Below, piece by piece: positions 7,742 to 16,886 of a DNA stretch of 64,000 nt; within the stretch, counting starts at the first letter, position 1, and each line of letters starts with the position of its first letter. Both the position numbers and the translations under genes were made by a program. The notes under the pieces are model-generated. The model had not been told where the DNA came from. It made no database searches and saw only the letters and a list, made by a program, of their open reading frames with translations. Source of the stretch: Alteripontixanthobacter sp. (lineage in GTDB: Bacteria > Pseudomonadota > Alphaproteobacteria > Sphingomonadales > Sphingomonadaceae); assembly GCA_039968605.1 (NCBI GenBank), contig JBDVPM010000008.1, positions 1,116,001 through 1,180,000 on the forward strand, read 5' to 3'.

Positions 7742-8719
7742 ATGAAGGCGCTGGTGGTTGAACATCTGTCGGACGATTTGTCCGGCGCCGCGCTGCGGAC
7801 AGTCTCGATGCCAGAGCGCAACCCCGGTGAGGTGCTCGTCCGGATTCGCGCTGCCTCGCTCAACTTCCCCGACTTGTTGATGACGCAAGGAAAATATCAG
7901 TTCAAACCCGAACCACCCTTTATTGCGGGGCTGGAAATGGCCGGCGAGGTGATCGAGGCCGACACCGATAGCGGCTTCGCAGCGGGCGACCGCGTGATGG
8001 GCGGCGCAAAGATCGGCGGATTTGCGCAATTCGCGTCCTATCCGGCAAGCGCGCTCAGACCCATTCCCGATGGGCTGGATTTCCCGCAGGCAGCCGCGCT
8101 CGGGGCGGCCTATACTACCGCCTATACCGCGCTGGTCGAAATTGGCGGATTATCGGAGGAACAATGGGTGCTGATCCACGGCGCGAGCGGAGGGGTTGGA
8201 TTGGCCGCTTGCGATCTGGCCAAAGCGCTGGGCGCGAAGGTGATCGCGACCAGCGGAATAGAAGAAAAGCTAGCCCAAATCGAGATGGCGGTATCGCCTG
8301 ACGCAGCGATCCTCGCCCATCGACGGTTCCGCGAACAGGTTGCCGAAATCACCGGCGGCGCGCTGGCCGATATCGTGTTCGACCCGGTCGGCGGCGATGT
8401 ATTCGATGAAAGCACGCGCTGCACTGCTTTTGGCGGCCAGTTGCAGGTAATCGGCTTTACCTCGGAGCGGATTGCGACCCTTGCCAGCAATATTCCGCTG
8501 ATCAAGGGTTTCTCGGTCGTCGGCGTGCGCGCGGGTGAATATGCGCGGCGCTTCCCGCAGCGCGGCCGGGCGATTGCCGAAGCGGTCGGAAAGCTCGCCG
8601 CCGAGGGCCGGATTTCGCCGCATATCGACCGCACGCTGCCGCTGGACCGATGGCGCGAGGGGTTCGCGGCCATGGCAAGCCGCGAACTGGTCGGTAAAGT
8701 GGTGTTCGTGACCGACTAG
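7742..8719 (+). CDS. NADPH:quinone oxidoreductase-like MDR-family protein
   Basis: A 325-aa zinc-independent medium-chain dehydrogenase/reductase, probably reducing quinones or enones with NADPH. The N-terminal GroES-like part contains LVRIRAASLNFPD and FIAGLEMAGEV. The Rossmann domain has GASGGVGLAACDLAKALGAKVIA, and the middle DIVFDPVGGDVFDE is typical of quinone oxidoreductases. Catalytic zinc cysteines are absent. I start at MKALVVEHL, since eight upstream codons look non-native. The stop overlaps the convergent PepSY gene by four bases. The exact substrate is unknown. Confidence 0.85.
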   Translation: MKALVVEHLSDDLSGAALRTVSMPERNPGEVLVRIRAASLNFPDLLMTQGKYQFKPEPPFIAGLEMAGEVIEADTDSGFAAGDRVMGGAKIGGFAQFASYPASALRPIPDGLDFPQAAALGAAYTTAYTALVEIGGLSEEQWVLIHGASGGVGLAACDLAKALGAKVIATSGIEEKLAQIEMAVSPDAAILAHRRFREQVAEITGGALADIVFDPVGGDVFDESTRCTAFGGQLQVIGFTSERIATLASNIPLIKGFSVVGVRAGEYARRFPQRGRAIAEAVGKLAAEGRISPHIDRTLPLDRWREGFAAMASRELVGKVVFVTD

Positions 8720-9270
8720 CCCAGCAGCACGAAGCCGATGAAGGCTGCCAGCCCGGCACCGCTGCTGAGCCAGGTCAGCCGGCGCAATGCGGGCACCTGC
8801 AGCCCCATGATCAGCCCGCTCAGCACCAGGATGAACAGCGATATTGCAAGGAAGGTCGCGTAGATTTTGAAGAACACGCTGCCCTTGGCCTTGTGCAATT
8901 GCACCAACCAGCGATGGAGCGAGGCCTGGTTGATGGTCACTTCGGCAACGCTCGGATCATCCGTCGCGGCGACTTTGATATCGGTGCGGGCGCCGGTCCA
9001 GGCGAGCGCCAGATCGCTGCCCTCGCCGCTGACGCTTGCTGCCCCGCTGGGTTCGGGCAAACCGCGCTGAGCCAGCTGGGCCAGAGCAATCTCTCGCAAA
9101 GCCGCCTCGTCGGCATTTTCCATCGGTGCGGACACCTGCACGATCTCCTCGTGCCACTCGCCCTTGTTACCCCAGGTATAGAGCGCGCCGGTCAGCAGGA
9201 ACATCAGCACCGCCGGGAACATGAAGGCGGCAAGGATAAGGTGGAGCTTGGTCAGGAAAACGCGGTTCAC
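8716..9270 (-). CDS. PepSY-associated membrane protein
   Basis: A 184-aa membrane protein. A long helix lies at about residues 10-32 (LILAAFMFPAVLMFLLTGALY), a periplasmic segment of about 90 residues follows, and two C-terminal helices lie at about residues 133-153 and 163-183. This arrangement resembles a minimal PepSY_TM protein, a family linked to iron-reductase or siderophore systems, but no partner gene is nearby. It lies between the end of the atp operon and the convergent reductase gene. The function is not resolved. Confidence 0.65.
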   Translation of the reverse strand: MNRVFLTKLHLILAAFMFPAVLMFLLTGALYTWGNKGEWHEEIVQVSAPMENADEAALREIALAQLAQRGLPEPSGAASVSGEGSDLALAWTGARTDIKVAATDDPSVAEVTINQASLHRWLVQLHKAKGSVFFKIYATFLAISLFILVLSGLIMGLQVPALRRLTWLSSGAGLAAFIGFVLLG

Positions 9271-9351
9271 GGCGAGGCTGGCTTTCTATTGTTGCAATTG
9301 GTTCGCATTAGCGGCGCAAACCGCGATTGCAAGACCAAGTTGGCTCGGTCC

Positions 9352-9393
9352 GAAAGCAAAAGCGCGCACCATCCCGAAAATGGCGCGCGCTTT
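9352..9393 (-). terminator. Rho-independent terminator of the F0 (atp) operon
   Basis: Read on the minus strand, a 14-bp stem AAAGCGCGCGCCAT / ATGGTGCGCGCTTT (one G-U pair, 7-base loop) is followed by TTGCTTT. It starts 28 bases after the atpF stop, so it ends the atpI-B-E-F'-F transcript. Confidence 0.8.
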
Positions 9394-9420
9394 GGTTTGG
9401 GTTCGAGGCTGTTGAGGCTA

Positions 9421-9987
9421 TCAGATCGCGGCGATTACTTCGTCGGCGACCTTGCGGTCCGCCTCGGCATCGAACTTGTCCGCGATCAAGGAACGCGATG
9501 CTTTCGTCGCGGCATCGGCAGCCTTGGCGCGCACTTCTGCCAGTGCGGCGCGTTCGGCAGCGGCGATCTTGTCTTCCGCCATCCGCTTGCGGCGGGCGAT
9601 CATCGCCTTACCGTCTTCTTCGGCCCGTACGAGGATGGCATAGGCTTCGCTCTTGGCGTTTTCGACCATCGCTTCGGCATCCTTTTCGGCGCCGGCGATC
9701 TTGTCCGCATATTCCTTGCGCAGGGCCTCCGCCTCGGCGCGCAGCGTCTTGGCTTCATCGAGCTGCTGCTTGATCGCGGCAATCTGACGGTCGAGGCCGC
9801 CGGTGATCATGCCGGGAACCTTTTTCCAGACCATGATCGCGATCAGGACGACCATCGCCACGGCGACCCACTGATAGGGCTCCAGCCCTAGCGCAGACGG
9901 TTCGAGGTGAACCCCTGCGCTGCCATCGTCGACGGTACCCTGGATCTGGGCCGCCTCGGTTGCGAAGACTTCCGGTGTATTAGCCAC
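9421..9987 (-). CDS. atpF: ATP synthase F0 subunit b
   Basis: Subunit b (188 aa) is half of the peripheral stalk that holds the F1 head against rotation. A single membrane helix lies at about residues 40-56 (WVAVAMVVLIAIMVWKKVPG). It is preceded by an unusually long N-terminal stretch of about 38 residues and followed by a long Ala/Glu/Lys-rich coiled coil. The start overlaps the end of subunit b' by eight bases, so the two are translationally coupled. The b/b' pair is the alphaproteobacterial arrangement. Confidence 0.93.
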   Translation of the reverse strand: MANTPEVFATEAAQIQGTVDDGSAGVHLEPSALGLEPYQWVAVAMVVLIAIMVWKKVPGMITGGLDRQIAAIKQQLDEAKTLRAEAEALRKEYADKIAGAEKDAEAMVENAKSEAYAILVRAEEDGKAMIARRKRMAEDKIAAAERAALAEVRAKAADAATKASRSLIADKFDAEADRKVADEVIAAI

Positions 9988-10471
9988 GAAGCGCCTCCTT
10001 CACAGCGGATTTGGCCGATGCCTTGGTCACGGCAACCCCGGCGAGGCGCTGGACGATGTCCTGCGTTGCCTCGGCTGCCACATCCTCGATCTCGGCCAGT
10101 GCGGCGATACGGGCCTCGTCGATCCGCGTCCCTGCCTCGTCCAGCTTCTTGTCGAGCCGCTTCTGCGCCGCGCCAAGCTTTTTCTCGTTGCTGGCCGCAG
10201 CATCCGCCTTGGCCTGAGCGACGACGGCCTGCGCCGCTGCCCGGTTCTCGTTCTCGCGAACGCGCCAGGCTTCTTCCTGTTCGTTGGCGGCATCGCGCGC
10301 GGCCTTGGCTGCCGCAAGATCGCTGGCGATCTGCGTATCGCGCTGGGCCACGGTGTCCATTACGCGCGGAACCATGAGCCGCCCGACGATGAAAAAGACG
10401 AGCCCAAAGAACACCAGCAACCAGAAAATCTGGCTGGTATAGGTGCTAGCGAGCTGTTCTATCTGTGGCAT
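9980..10471 (-). CDS. ATP synthase F0 subunit b'
   Basis: This 163-aa partner of subunit b forms the heterodimeric peripheral stalk found in alphaproteobacteria and phototrophs. One N-terminal membrane helix (FWLLVFFGLVFFIVGRLMVPRV, about residues 16-37) is followed by a charged coiled coil with DTVAQRDTQIASDL. It lies between subunit c and subunit b and overlaps the latter by eight bases. Confidence 0.93.
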   Translation of the reverse strand: MPQIEQLASTYTSQIFWLLVFFGLVFFIVGRLMVPRVMDTVAQRDTQIASDLAAAKAARDAANEQEEAWRVRENENRAAAQAVVAQAKADAAASNEKKLGAAQKRLDKKLDEAGTRIDEARIAALAEIEDVAAEATQDIVQRLAGVAVTKASAKSAVKEALRG

Positions 10472-10556
10472 TGCGCGCGCCTTGCGGAAGTTTAGGGAAG
10501 TTTAGGCCCGACAGCGGAGCGGGCGGCCGAAACCGCCCGCTTCGCCAATCGGTCGA

Positions 10557-10784
10557 TCAGGCGACGAAGATCAGGATCATCGCGACCACGAAAGCCAGCA
10601 GGCCGAGAAGTTCGGCGGCGGCGAAGCCGATGAACAGGCGGCCTTGCTGACCGTCTGCCGCACCCGGATTGCGCAACGCGCTTTCGAGGAACGAACCGAA
10701 CACGTTACCCACACCGATGGCGGCCATGCCGGCACCGATTGCTGCCAGGCCTGCGCCAACGAGCTTTGCTGCTTCTGCGTCCAT
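10557..10784 (-). CDS. atpE: ATP synthase F0 subunit c
   Basis: The 75-aa rotor-ring proteolipid consists of two membrane helices joined by a polar loop (RNPGAA). The first helix is Gly/Ala rich (GAGLAAIGAGMAAIGVG). The ion-carrying glutamate sits in AAAELLGLLAF of the second helix. No extra Na+-ligand pattern is obvious, so proton coupling is expected. It lies between atpB and the b' gene in the F0 operon. Confidence 0.96.
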   Translation of the reverse strand: MDAEAAKLVGAGLAAIGAGMAAIGVGNVFGSFLESALRNPGAADGQQGRLFIGFAAAELLGLLAFVVAMILIFVA

Positions 10785-10827
10785 TGTAATTACTCCTGTT
10801 TATTCCGTAAAATCGGGTATTTGGTTG

Positions 10828-11625
10828 TTAGTGAAGGTTCTCGGCATCGTTGATGTACAGCGCCGTCAACAATGCGAATACGTAGGCCTGGATGCCCGCC
10901 ACGAGGATTTCCAGAGCGGAAATGGCAATCATCAGGATGAAGCTGGGTACGCCGATAAAGCCGCCGAACAATGCCCCGGCATTGGCGCTGTCGATCACGA
11001 AGCTGGACAGCACCTTGAGCAGCACGTGCCCCGCCATCATCGCGACGAACAGTCGCAGCGCGAGCGAGAACGGGCGCACCATGAAAGAAATCAGCTCGAT
11101 CACCGGGATCAGCCAGATCAGCCATAGCGGCGTGCCATGCGGCACGAACAAAGTGAAGAATTTCAGACCATGCTTCCAGAACCCGACCGCGAGCACGATC
11201 GAGAAGCTCATGATCGCGAGCACGCCGGTCACGGTGAAGTGGCTGGTGAAGGTAAACGGGTGGATGCCGACGATGCCCACCGGCAGCAGGCCGAGCAGAT
11301 TGGCGAACAGGATGAACATGAACAGGCTGAACACATAGGGCACATATTTGCGCCCTTCCTTGCCGATATTGGCTTCCAGCATATTGTCGATGAAGCCGGT
11401 AAAGCCCTCGACCGCCATCTGCCAGCGGCCGGGGACCAAATCGCGCTTCATTCCGCCCCACATGAACACGGTAAGCGCGACGGTGGTGATCGCCATCCAC
11501 AATGCGGAATTGGTGAAGGCGATGTTGAAGCCCGCAAGTTCCCAGCCATCCGAACCGATCAACGGCTCGATGGTGAACTGGTACATCGGATCGACTTTGG
11601 CTGGTTCGGCTGCCACTTGTGTCAT
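10828..11625 (-). CDS. atpB: ATP synthase F0 subunit a
   Basis: Subunit a (265 aa) forms the two proton half-channels next to the c ring. The essential arginine is in LALRLFVAMMAGH. Other conserved segments are NLLGLLPVG and, near the C terminus, FGGFIGVPSFILMIAISALE. Five or six membrane helices can be counted. It follows atpI in the operon, 38 bases downstream. Confidence 0.96.
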   Translation of the reverse strand: MTQVAAEPAKVDPMYQFTIEPLIGSDGWELAGFNIAFTNSALWMAITTVALTVFMWGGMKRDLVPGRWQMAVEGFTGFIDNMLEANIGKEGRKYVPYVFSLFMFILFANLLGLLPVGIVGIHPFTFTSHFTVTGVLAIMSFSIVLAVGFWKHGLKFFTLFVPHGTPLWLIWLIPVIELISFMVRPFSLALRLFVAMMAGHVLLKVLSSFVIDSANAGALFGGFIGVPSFILMIAISALEILVAGIQAYVFALLTALYINDAENLH

Positions 11626-11663
11626 TGCCCTATCGACTGCGCCAAATTCCGGAGAACCCGGAA

Positions 11664-11981
11664 CTATTCGGTAGGCGTATTCGCCGCCTTGATGATGTTT
11701 CTGAAAGCCACGATGGTCCCGAGGGCCAACATGATCAACAGGCCCCAGGGGGTGGTGCCGGCGAAGTAGTCTATGACCCAGCCAATCACCAATCCGCCAA
11801 GAATCCCGCCGAGCAAATCCGCCAGAACGCGGTTCCCGGCGCGATAATTCGCATCGGTTCCGCTATTCTGCGGCCGGTTGCGCTGTTCTTCACGCTCGGT
11901 TGCGGCGTTGAGCCGCGCTTCGAGCGCATCGATCCGCGCATCCTCGGCAATGGGTTCCCGTGCGGGCTTCTCGTCGTTCAC
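11664..11981 (-). CDS. atpI: ATP synthase assembly protein AtpI/AtpZ-type
   Basis: A 105-aa first gene of the F0 operon. It starts with a hydrophilic, Glu/Arg-rich stretch (about residues 1-48). Two membrane helices follow (LADLLGGILGGLVIGWVIDYFAG, then WGLLIMLALGTIVAFRNI). AtpI-type proteins help assemble the c ring and may carry Mg2+ or Ca2+. Position directly before atpB supports the call. The operon promoter should lie in 11982-12150. Confidence 0.88.
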   Translation of the reverse strand: MNDEKPAREPIAEDARIDALEARLNAATEREEQRNRPQNSGTDANYRAGNRVLADLLGGILGGLVIGWVIDYFAGTTPWGLLIMLALGTIVAFRNIIKAANTPTE

Positions 11982-12157
11982 GCCATGCTCCTTTTTACAG
12001 GGAAACGCAGCACGATCGCGGGTTGCCCGCCGAAGGCGTCGCCCCCTTAGGCAGGGGGCGGATTCGAGTCAACTGTTGCCGCAGCCCGGTGACATGACTG
12101 CGGGCGATCTGCGCATGTTTCTTTACAGCTTATTTCGGCCGGCCTGTGACGGCGGAC

Positions 12158-12559
12158 CTAGGCCGGACAACGCGGGTCACGCTGCGGCGGGGCGCTGGTG
12201 CGGGTCTGCCAGCTGCCATCGGGCGCCTGGTATTTCTCGCCCGGAACCGTCCGCGCTATGGCAAGGCAGCCTGCGGTGAAGGAATATTCCGCCAGCGTGG
12301 CAGCAGCGGCCTGTGCCTTTTCCGCATAGACCGCGCGCCGCTTGATATTGATGTCGCGCACGATCCGCTCAAGCCCGGCGTCGGATGCACCGACAATGCC
12401 CAGATAGCCGTCGGTCTTCTCGCCAACCTGCCCATTGGCTCTGGCAGCGGCATAGGCCGGATCGCGCTGCGCCATGGCAGTCCCCGCAACCCCGGTCAGC
12501 GCGAGCGCCCCGGCAGCAGCAGCGGCCAGCATCATGCGAGTGGAAAATGTCTTGCTCAT
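12158..12559 (-). CDS. ydbL: YdbL-family periplasmic protein (DUF1318)
   Basis: A 133-aa secreted protein with a Sec signal peptide ending near GVAGTAMAQR and a DUF1318 body (GYLGIVGASDAGLERIVRDIN, then KRRAVYAEKA). In Escherichia coli YdbL works with YdbH and YnbE and appears to regulate assembly of the YnbE multimer. The gene follows ynbE by 12 bases in a ydbH-ynbE-ydbL run. I use the ATG, with AAAGGG eight bases upstream, rather than the GTG one codon earlier. Confidence 0.85.
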   Translation of the reverse strand: MSKTFSTRMMLAAAAAGALALTGVAGTAMAQRDPAYAAARANGQVGEKTDGYLGIVGASDAGLERIVRDINIKRRAVYAEKAQAAAATLAEYSFTAGCLAIARTVPGEKYQAPDGSWQTRTSAPPQRDPRCPA

Positions 12560-12571
12560 CACGGTATCCCT

Positions 12572-12832
12572 TTAAAAAATATCCGCATTCTCTTCGATCG
12601 TATTCCCCGCATCTTCAGCGAGGCGGAGGATGACTTCCTGCGTGATATTGATGTTGAGCTCGATCACGATCGCATCTTCCGGCGCGTTTACGGTAACGCA
12701 TCCCGGCAGAGCGATTACGGCGCCGAGCGCCAGCATCGCCAATCGCGCAGCGCCCCGCCTGATCTTGAACTCCCCTGCCATGACATCAGCTGTCGCAGCA
12801 GGGCGCGGGTCGGTCAATTGTGGATGCATCAT
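12572..12832 (-). CDS. ynbE: YnbE-family outer-membrane lipoprotein
   Basis: A small lipoprotein (86 aa by this start). A lipobox ends LPGC near residue 45, followed by the conserved YnbE core VNAPEDAIVIELNINITQEV. YnbE is thought to stack by beta-strand addition on the end of YdbH and complete a periplasmic bridge to the outer membrane. The chosen ATG overlaps the ydbH stop as ATGA and has AGGAAAG about 12 bases upstream. An internal ATG at 12781 would give a more usual 28-residue signal peptide, so the start is open. Confidence 0.85.
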   Translation of the reverse strand: MMHPQLTDPRPAATADVMAGEFKIRRGAARLAMLALGAVIALPGCVTVNAPEDAIVIELNINITQEVILRLAEDAGNTIEENADIF

Positions 12833-15800
12833 GGCGATTGGTCGCTTTCCTGCCCCTGAACGGGTTCTTCAGACGGTATGTTTTCAAGAATTATTCCGGA
12901 GTTTTCGTCACTTGGACCCGCCTCTTCCAGCACCTCGTCCAGCACCGAACGGCGCAAACGCAGGCCGTCTTCGGTGCGAATTAGCCGGTCGGACAGGCCT
13001 GGAACCAGCGCCGGGTCGCTCATCGAGGCGAAAGTGCCGATCAATTTGGAGAAAGATGCGCGGATATTGATACGGAATTGCAGCGGGATCTTGCCGAGTT
13101 GCCGGGTGATGATGTTGCGCTTCGCCCCCTCGCCCTGGCTGACCCCGTCGATTTCCACCCGGGTGACCAGCTCGCCCGTCAGCGGTCCGTCCATCAGCAC
13201 GGTCATTTTCCCGTAATCCAGGCTGCGCAGCGCGTCGAAGGCGAAATTCGCCATCGCGCCCAGATCTTCGTAGGTCAGTTCCCCGACATAGGAGATGTTG
13301 CCGCCGGGCGGGCGCGACACCAGCAGTCCTTCCTCGATCCGGCCATTACCCTCGGCATCGAAGATCAGCGGCAGCTGGCCATCGAACAGGCCGGTCGCGG
13401 CAATATTGTTGAGCTCCAGCCGTTCAATGAAGAGGCTGGCATCCAGTCCGCGCACTTCGAACAGATAGCGCCGCTCTTCCGCGCGGCCGATACGCATCTG
13501 CAGCGGCCGCACGATCAAATCGCCGCCCGCGAAGGTGAGCGTGCCGCCCTCCACATCCAGCAACTCGCCATTGCGCAACTGGAACTCGATGGCGCCCTGG
13601 CCCACGACGATGCCCGGATTGACCGAATCGACCGTGATCCGCTGACCGGGCGCGGTGGTCAGCCCGATCAGGTCGGTGAATTCGACCGTGCCCGAAGCCC
13701 CGGACACCGGCCCGAAAGCTGCGGCGAAATCCAGTCTGTCGCTAGAAAATGCGCCGCGGCTGGTTACCCCGGCGGCGTTCCATTCCACTTCCCCGCCGCC
13801 CGTCACCACGCCACTGGCATTGGCAATCACCCCCTTGGCAAGATAGCTGAGATCGTCTGGCTGGAGCGCCGCGTCGAAGGTGATCCCGGCAACGTCGAGA
13901 TCGGCCGAGCCGGTGCCGGCCGACAGATCGTGCCGAATATCCACCGCCACGATGTCGCGTCCGCTGGCCGGTGATTGCAGCACTGCCTGCGCCAGGATCA
14001 TGTTGTCCTCCAAGGAAAGGCTTGCCCCGCGCCCTGCCAGCGGCTCGAACCGATCGATTTCCTCGCGGTCGGTCAGGGTAAAGGCGGCATCGGCAATGGT
14101 CAGCCGGCCATCGGCATAGCGCCAATTGCCGCGGGTCTCGCGCAGATCGAGCGGAACCGCTGCGATGGAGATATCGGCCCGGTCGAACGTGCCCGCGATA
14201 TCTTCGCCGAATTCAGCCGTCATATCGCCGATCAGGAACCGCGCCGCAGAATCTGCAGGGCCGAGCATAACCTCTGCCTGGCTAACCGCCACAGCGCCGG
14301 GATAGGCGAACCCGACCGCGCCGCTGCGCAGGACGATCGGGGTTTCCCCCAGCCTGCCCGACAGATCGAGCGATGGCAGCCCCGCCGCGATCCGCAATGC
14401 CCCGCCTGTCCGGGAGACTATGGCGCTTCCCGGCGGCGGGCACAGGGTCACCGATTGTCCGGCCAGCGCCAGATCGGCATATTGCAGCCTGCCAAAAGTT
14501 ACGGGTGTGCAGCCGCGCCACACGACCAGCTCGTCGCCGCCCGCCCAGCGCCCATCGATCGGCACGCGCAAATCCTGAGCGAAGCCGCCGGGTAGAGGTC
14601 CGCTGGCGGTGATCCGTCCCGAAAACAGATAAGCGCCCGCCGCGTCCTGCGAAATCGCCAGCTCGGGTATGGCAAGCGCCGCATTGCGTGCGCGATATTC
14701 GGCCATTTGCAAGCGGAATACGGGCGCTCCGCCGGCGCGCTGCTCCATCCGGCCCGCGATCCTCGGCAAATCCGCACCGCCGGTCGCCAGATTGGCCGAA
14801 AAGCGCGGTGCGCCCTGCCCTGCCGTACTGAATTGCACCCGCGACAGCGCCAGCAGGGTCGCGCCGGTTGCGCCGCGCAAACGGGCTTGCGGCACTACGC
14901 CTGATATTACCGAGCCGGTCCGGCGCACCACCGCGTCCAATGCAAAGCTGCCACCGCGCAATTCGCGCCGCAGCCCGCTGCGCAGCCGGGCAATCAGCGG
15001 CGCGGCGAGCGTGCCTTCGCTGGCGGACGCCACCTCGCCAAGCGCGCGTTCCAGCCCATTTCCCCCGCGCAGCCCGCTGCCTTCCACCCGTGCCTGCATC
15101 TCGAGCCGGTCGAACCCGTCCGATCCGCGCACCACACCCTTGGCAGTGAGCATGTCGAGCGTAGCCCCGGCGGCGCTGACGCCTCGCAACTGCGCATCGT
15201 AATCGGCGGTGAGCCGTCCGCCGCGAAAGGCGATATCGCTGGTCAGCGAGGCCATGCGCGCGTTCTGGCCTGCTGCGGCCAGATTTGCCGCCTGGCCGAC
15301 CGCAGATAATTCGCCCCCCCCCAGATCCTCGTCACCCTCCGCTGCCAATTCGAACGCGCCTTTTCCAAGCGCATAATCGCCGCCATCGCACCGCAAGCCG
15401 GCGAAGCGCAGCGGCCCGGTGATTCCCGGCCGACCGCGAGTGACGGCAAGCTTGCCGTACAGCGTCACGCCGCGAGCGGCGCAGCCTTGGATGGCGAACG
15501 AAGGCGCGGCTGCGGCCAGGATCCCGGAAAACCCCCCATCCAGCCTGCCTGCGCCTGCCACCTTGAACCCGACCGGCCCATAGGGACTTTCCAGCAAGGC
15601 ACGGCCATCGACCAGCTCGATATCGAGCGCGGGCAATCCGGGCGGCTCGCCGCTTTCCGCGTAGATCAGCGGATCGAGGCTGCCGAAGCTTGGGCGGCCA
15701 TCCTTCCAACTGGCGAACAGGCGCGGCCTGACCAGCGTGATTCGCCCGATCTGCGGGGTTCCCCAGCCATAGCTCGGCTCCAGCTCCACCCGCTCGACCA

Positions 15801-16077
15801 CCAGGTCGGGCGCGGCAGGGTCGCCGATGACGAGGTTCTCGATAGACTGCCGTTCCGGTCCGATCTCCCCGATATCGTAAGTCGCGGGCAGGCCCAGCTG
15901 CGCCAGCTGGTCTTCGATCAATCCCCGCGCGAGCCGCTCGCGCGAGAAATACAGCACAGCCAAGGCGATTATCAGCAGCCCCGCCAGTACGCCGAGCGCG
16001 GTTACCCAGCGGCGCCCACGTGCCGGTGTTGCGGCAGTATGGTCCTGCTCTTCGGGAAGTTTATCGGCCTGCGCCAT
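12829..16077 (-). CDS. ydbH: YdbH-family AsmA-like intermembrane phospholipid transport protein
   Basis: A 1082-aa AsmA-superfamily protein. It has a cytoplasmic N terminus, one membrane helix (VTALGVLAGLLIIALAVLYF, about residues 26-45) and a very long periplasmic part rich in short beta strands. The C-terminal region (LELNNIAATGLFDGQLPLIF, then GALINFAFD-like ANFAFDALRSLDYGKM) is the conserved YdbH domain. With YhdP and TamB, YdbH carries phospholipids to the outer membrane in Escherichia coli. I start at MAQADKLPEEQ; 43 upstream codons lack features. The stop overlaps ynbE. Confidence 0.87.
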   Translation of the reverse strand: MAQADKLPEEQDHTAATPARGRRWVTALGVLAGLLIIALAVLYFSRERLARGLIEDQLAQLGLPATYDIGEIGPERQSIENLVIGDPAAPDLVVERVELEPSYGWGTPQIGRITLVRPRLFASWKDGRPSFGSLDPLIYAESGEPPGLPALDIELVDGRALLESPYGPVGFKVAGAGRLDGGFSGILAAAAPSFAIQGCAARGVTLYGKLAVTRGRPGITGPLRFAGLRCDGGDYALGKGAFELAAEGDEDLGGGELSAVGQAANLAAAGQNARMASLTSDIAFRGGRLTADYDAQLRGVSAAGATLDMLTAKGVVRGSDGFDRLEMQARVEGSGLRGGNGLERALGEVASASEGTLAAPLIARLRSGLRRELRGGSFALDAVVRRTGSVISGVVPQARLRGATGATLLALSRVQFSTAGQGAPRFSANLATGGADLPRIAGRMEQRAGGAPVFRLQMAEYRARNAALAIPELAISQDAAGAYLFSGRITASGPLPGGFAQDLRVPIDGRWAGGDELVVWRGCTPVTFGRLQYADLALAGQSVTLCPPPGSAIVSRTGGALRIAAGLPSLDLSGRLGETPIVLRSGAVGFAYPGAVAVSQAEVMLGPADSAARFLIGDMTAEFGEDIAGTFDRADISIAAVPLDLRETRGNWRYADGRLTIADAAFTLTDREEIDRFEPLAGRGASLSLEDNMILAQAVLQSPASGRDIVAVDIRHDLSAGTGSADLDVAGITFDAALQPDDLSYLAKGVIANASGVVTGGGEVEWNAAGVTSRGAFSSDRLDFAAAFGPVSGASGTVEFTDLIGLTTAPGQRITVDSVNPGIVVGQGAIEFQLRNGELLDVEGGTLTFAGGDLIVRPLQMRIGRAEERRYLFEVRGLDASLFIERLELNNIAATGLFDGQLPLIFDAEGNGRIEEGLLVSRPPGGNISYVGELTYEDLGAMANFAFDALRSLDYGKMTVLMDGPLTGELVTRVEIDGVSQGEGAKRNIITRQLGKIPLQFRINIRASFSKLIGTFASMSDPALVPGLSDRLIRTEDGLRLRRSVLDEVLEEAGPSDENSGIILENIPSEEPVQGQESDQSP

Positions 16078-16132
16078 CGTCCCCACACTTGCACCCGGCG
16101 CAAGGCAAAGGCAATGCGAACCAAGTGAAGCG

Positions 16133-16876
16133 GTGACAGGGATTAGCTTGCCGAAGTCTGAAGCAGATGATGGCGCCGAGCGCGTAACCGGCGCCGGGCG
16201 GACCACCCATGGCGGGGCGGGCCACCGCGAGCGGCTGCGCGCGCGGTTGCTGGGCGGCGGGGCGGAGGCGCTGGCCGATTACGAGGTGCTGGAATATCTG
16301 TTGTTCGCCACCAATGCACGCGGCGATACCAAGCCGCAGGCAAAGGCCTTGCTGGAACGGTTCGGATCGCTGGCAGGTGTGCTCGATGCCGAAGCCGATG
16401 CACTGCAATCGGTCAAAGGCGTTGGCGAAACGACCGCAGGATCGCTCAAGATCGTAGCGCTGGCGGCGCGGCGCATGGCGCGCGGCCGCGTGCTGCAAAA
16501 GCCGGTTCTGGGGAGCTGGCAGGCGCTACTGGATTATCTCACCATCGACATGGCGAGCCTGACGAAGGAACGCGTGCGCGTGCTCTATCTCAACACGCGC
16601 AACCATCTGATACTCGATCACCACGCGGCGGACGGATCGATCGACGAAGCCTCGATCCACCCGCGCGAAGTGATCAAGCGCGGGCTGGATATCGGGGCGA
16701 CCGCGCTGATCCTGGTACATAATCACCCCAGCGGCAATCCGGAGCCCAGCCGCGCCGATGTACAGATCACCAACCGTATTGCGGAGGCCGGACGTCTGCT
16801 CGGTATTACCGTCCACGACCATGTGATCGTGGGGCGCGAAGGGCATGTGTCTCTCAGAGCGAAGGGGCTGATCTAG
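16133..16876 (+). CDS. radC: RadC-family JAB/MPN+ protein
   Basis: A 247-aa protein with an N-terminal helix-hairpin-helix part (LEYLLFATNARGDTKPQAKAL, then VKGVGETTA) and a C-terminal JAMM metalloprotease-like domain. The complete metal motif HNHPSGNPEPSRAD is present, matching H-x-H-x7-S-x2-D. Despite the name, a role of RadC in DNA repair has been questioned and its substrate is unknown. It begins with GTG, divergent from ydbH by about 55 bases, and is convergent with the next gene. Confidence 0.93.
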   Translation: MTGISLPKSEADDGAERVTGAGRTTHGGAGHRERLRARLLGGGAEALADYEVLEYLLFATNARGDTKPQAKALLERFGSLAGVLDAEADALQSVKGVGETTAGSLKIVALAARRMARGRVLQKPVLGSWQALLDYLTIDMASLTKERVRVLYLNTRNHLILDHHAADGSIDEASIHPREVIKRGLDIGATALILVHNHPSGNPEPSRADVQITNRIAEAGRLLGITVHDHVIVGREGHVSLRAKGLI

Positions 16877-16886
16877 CCCGCCCGCC

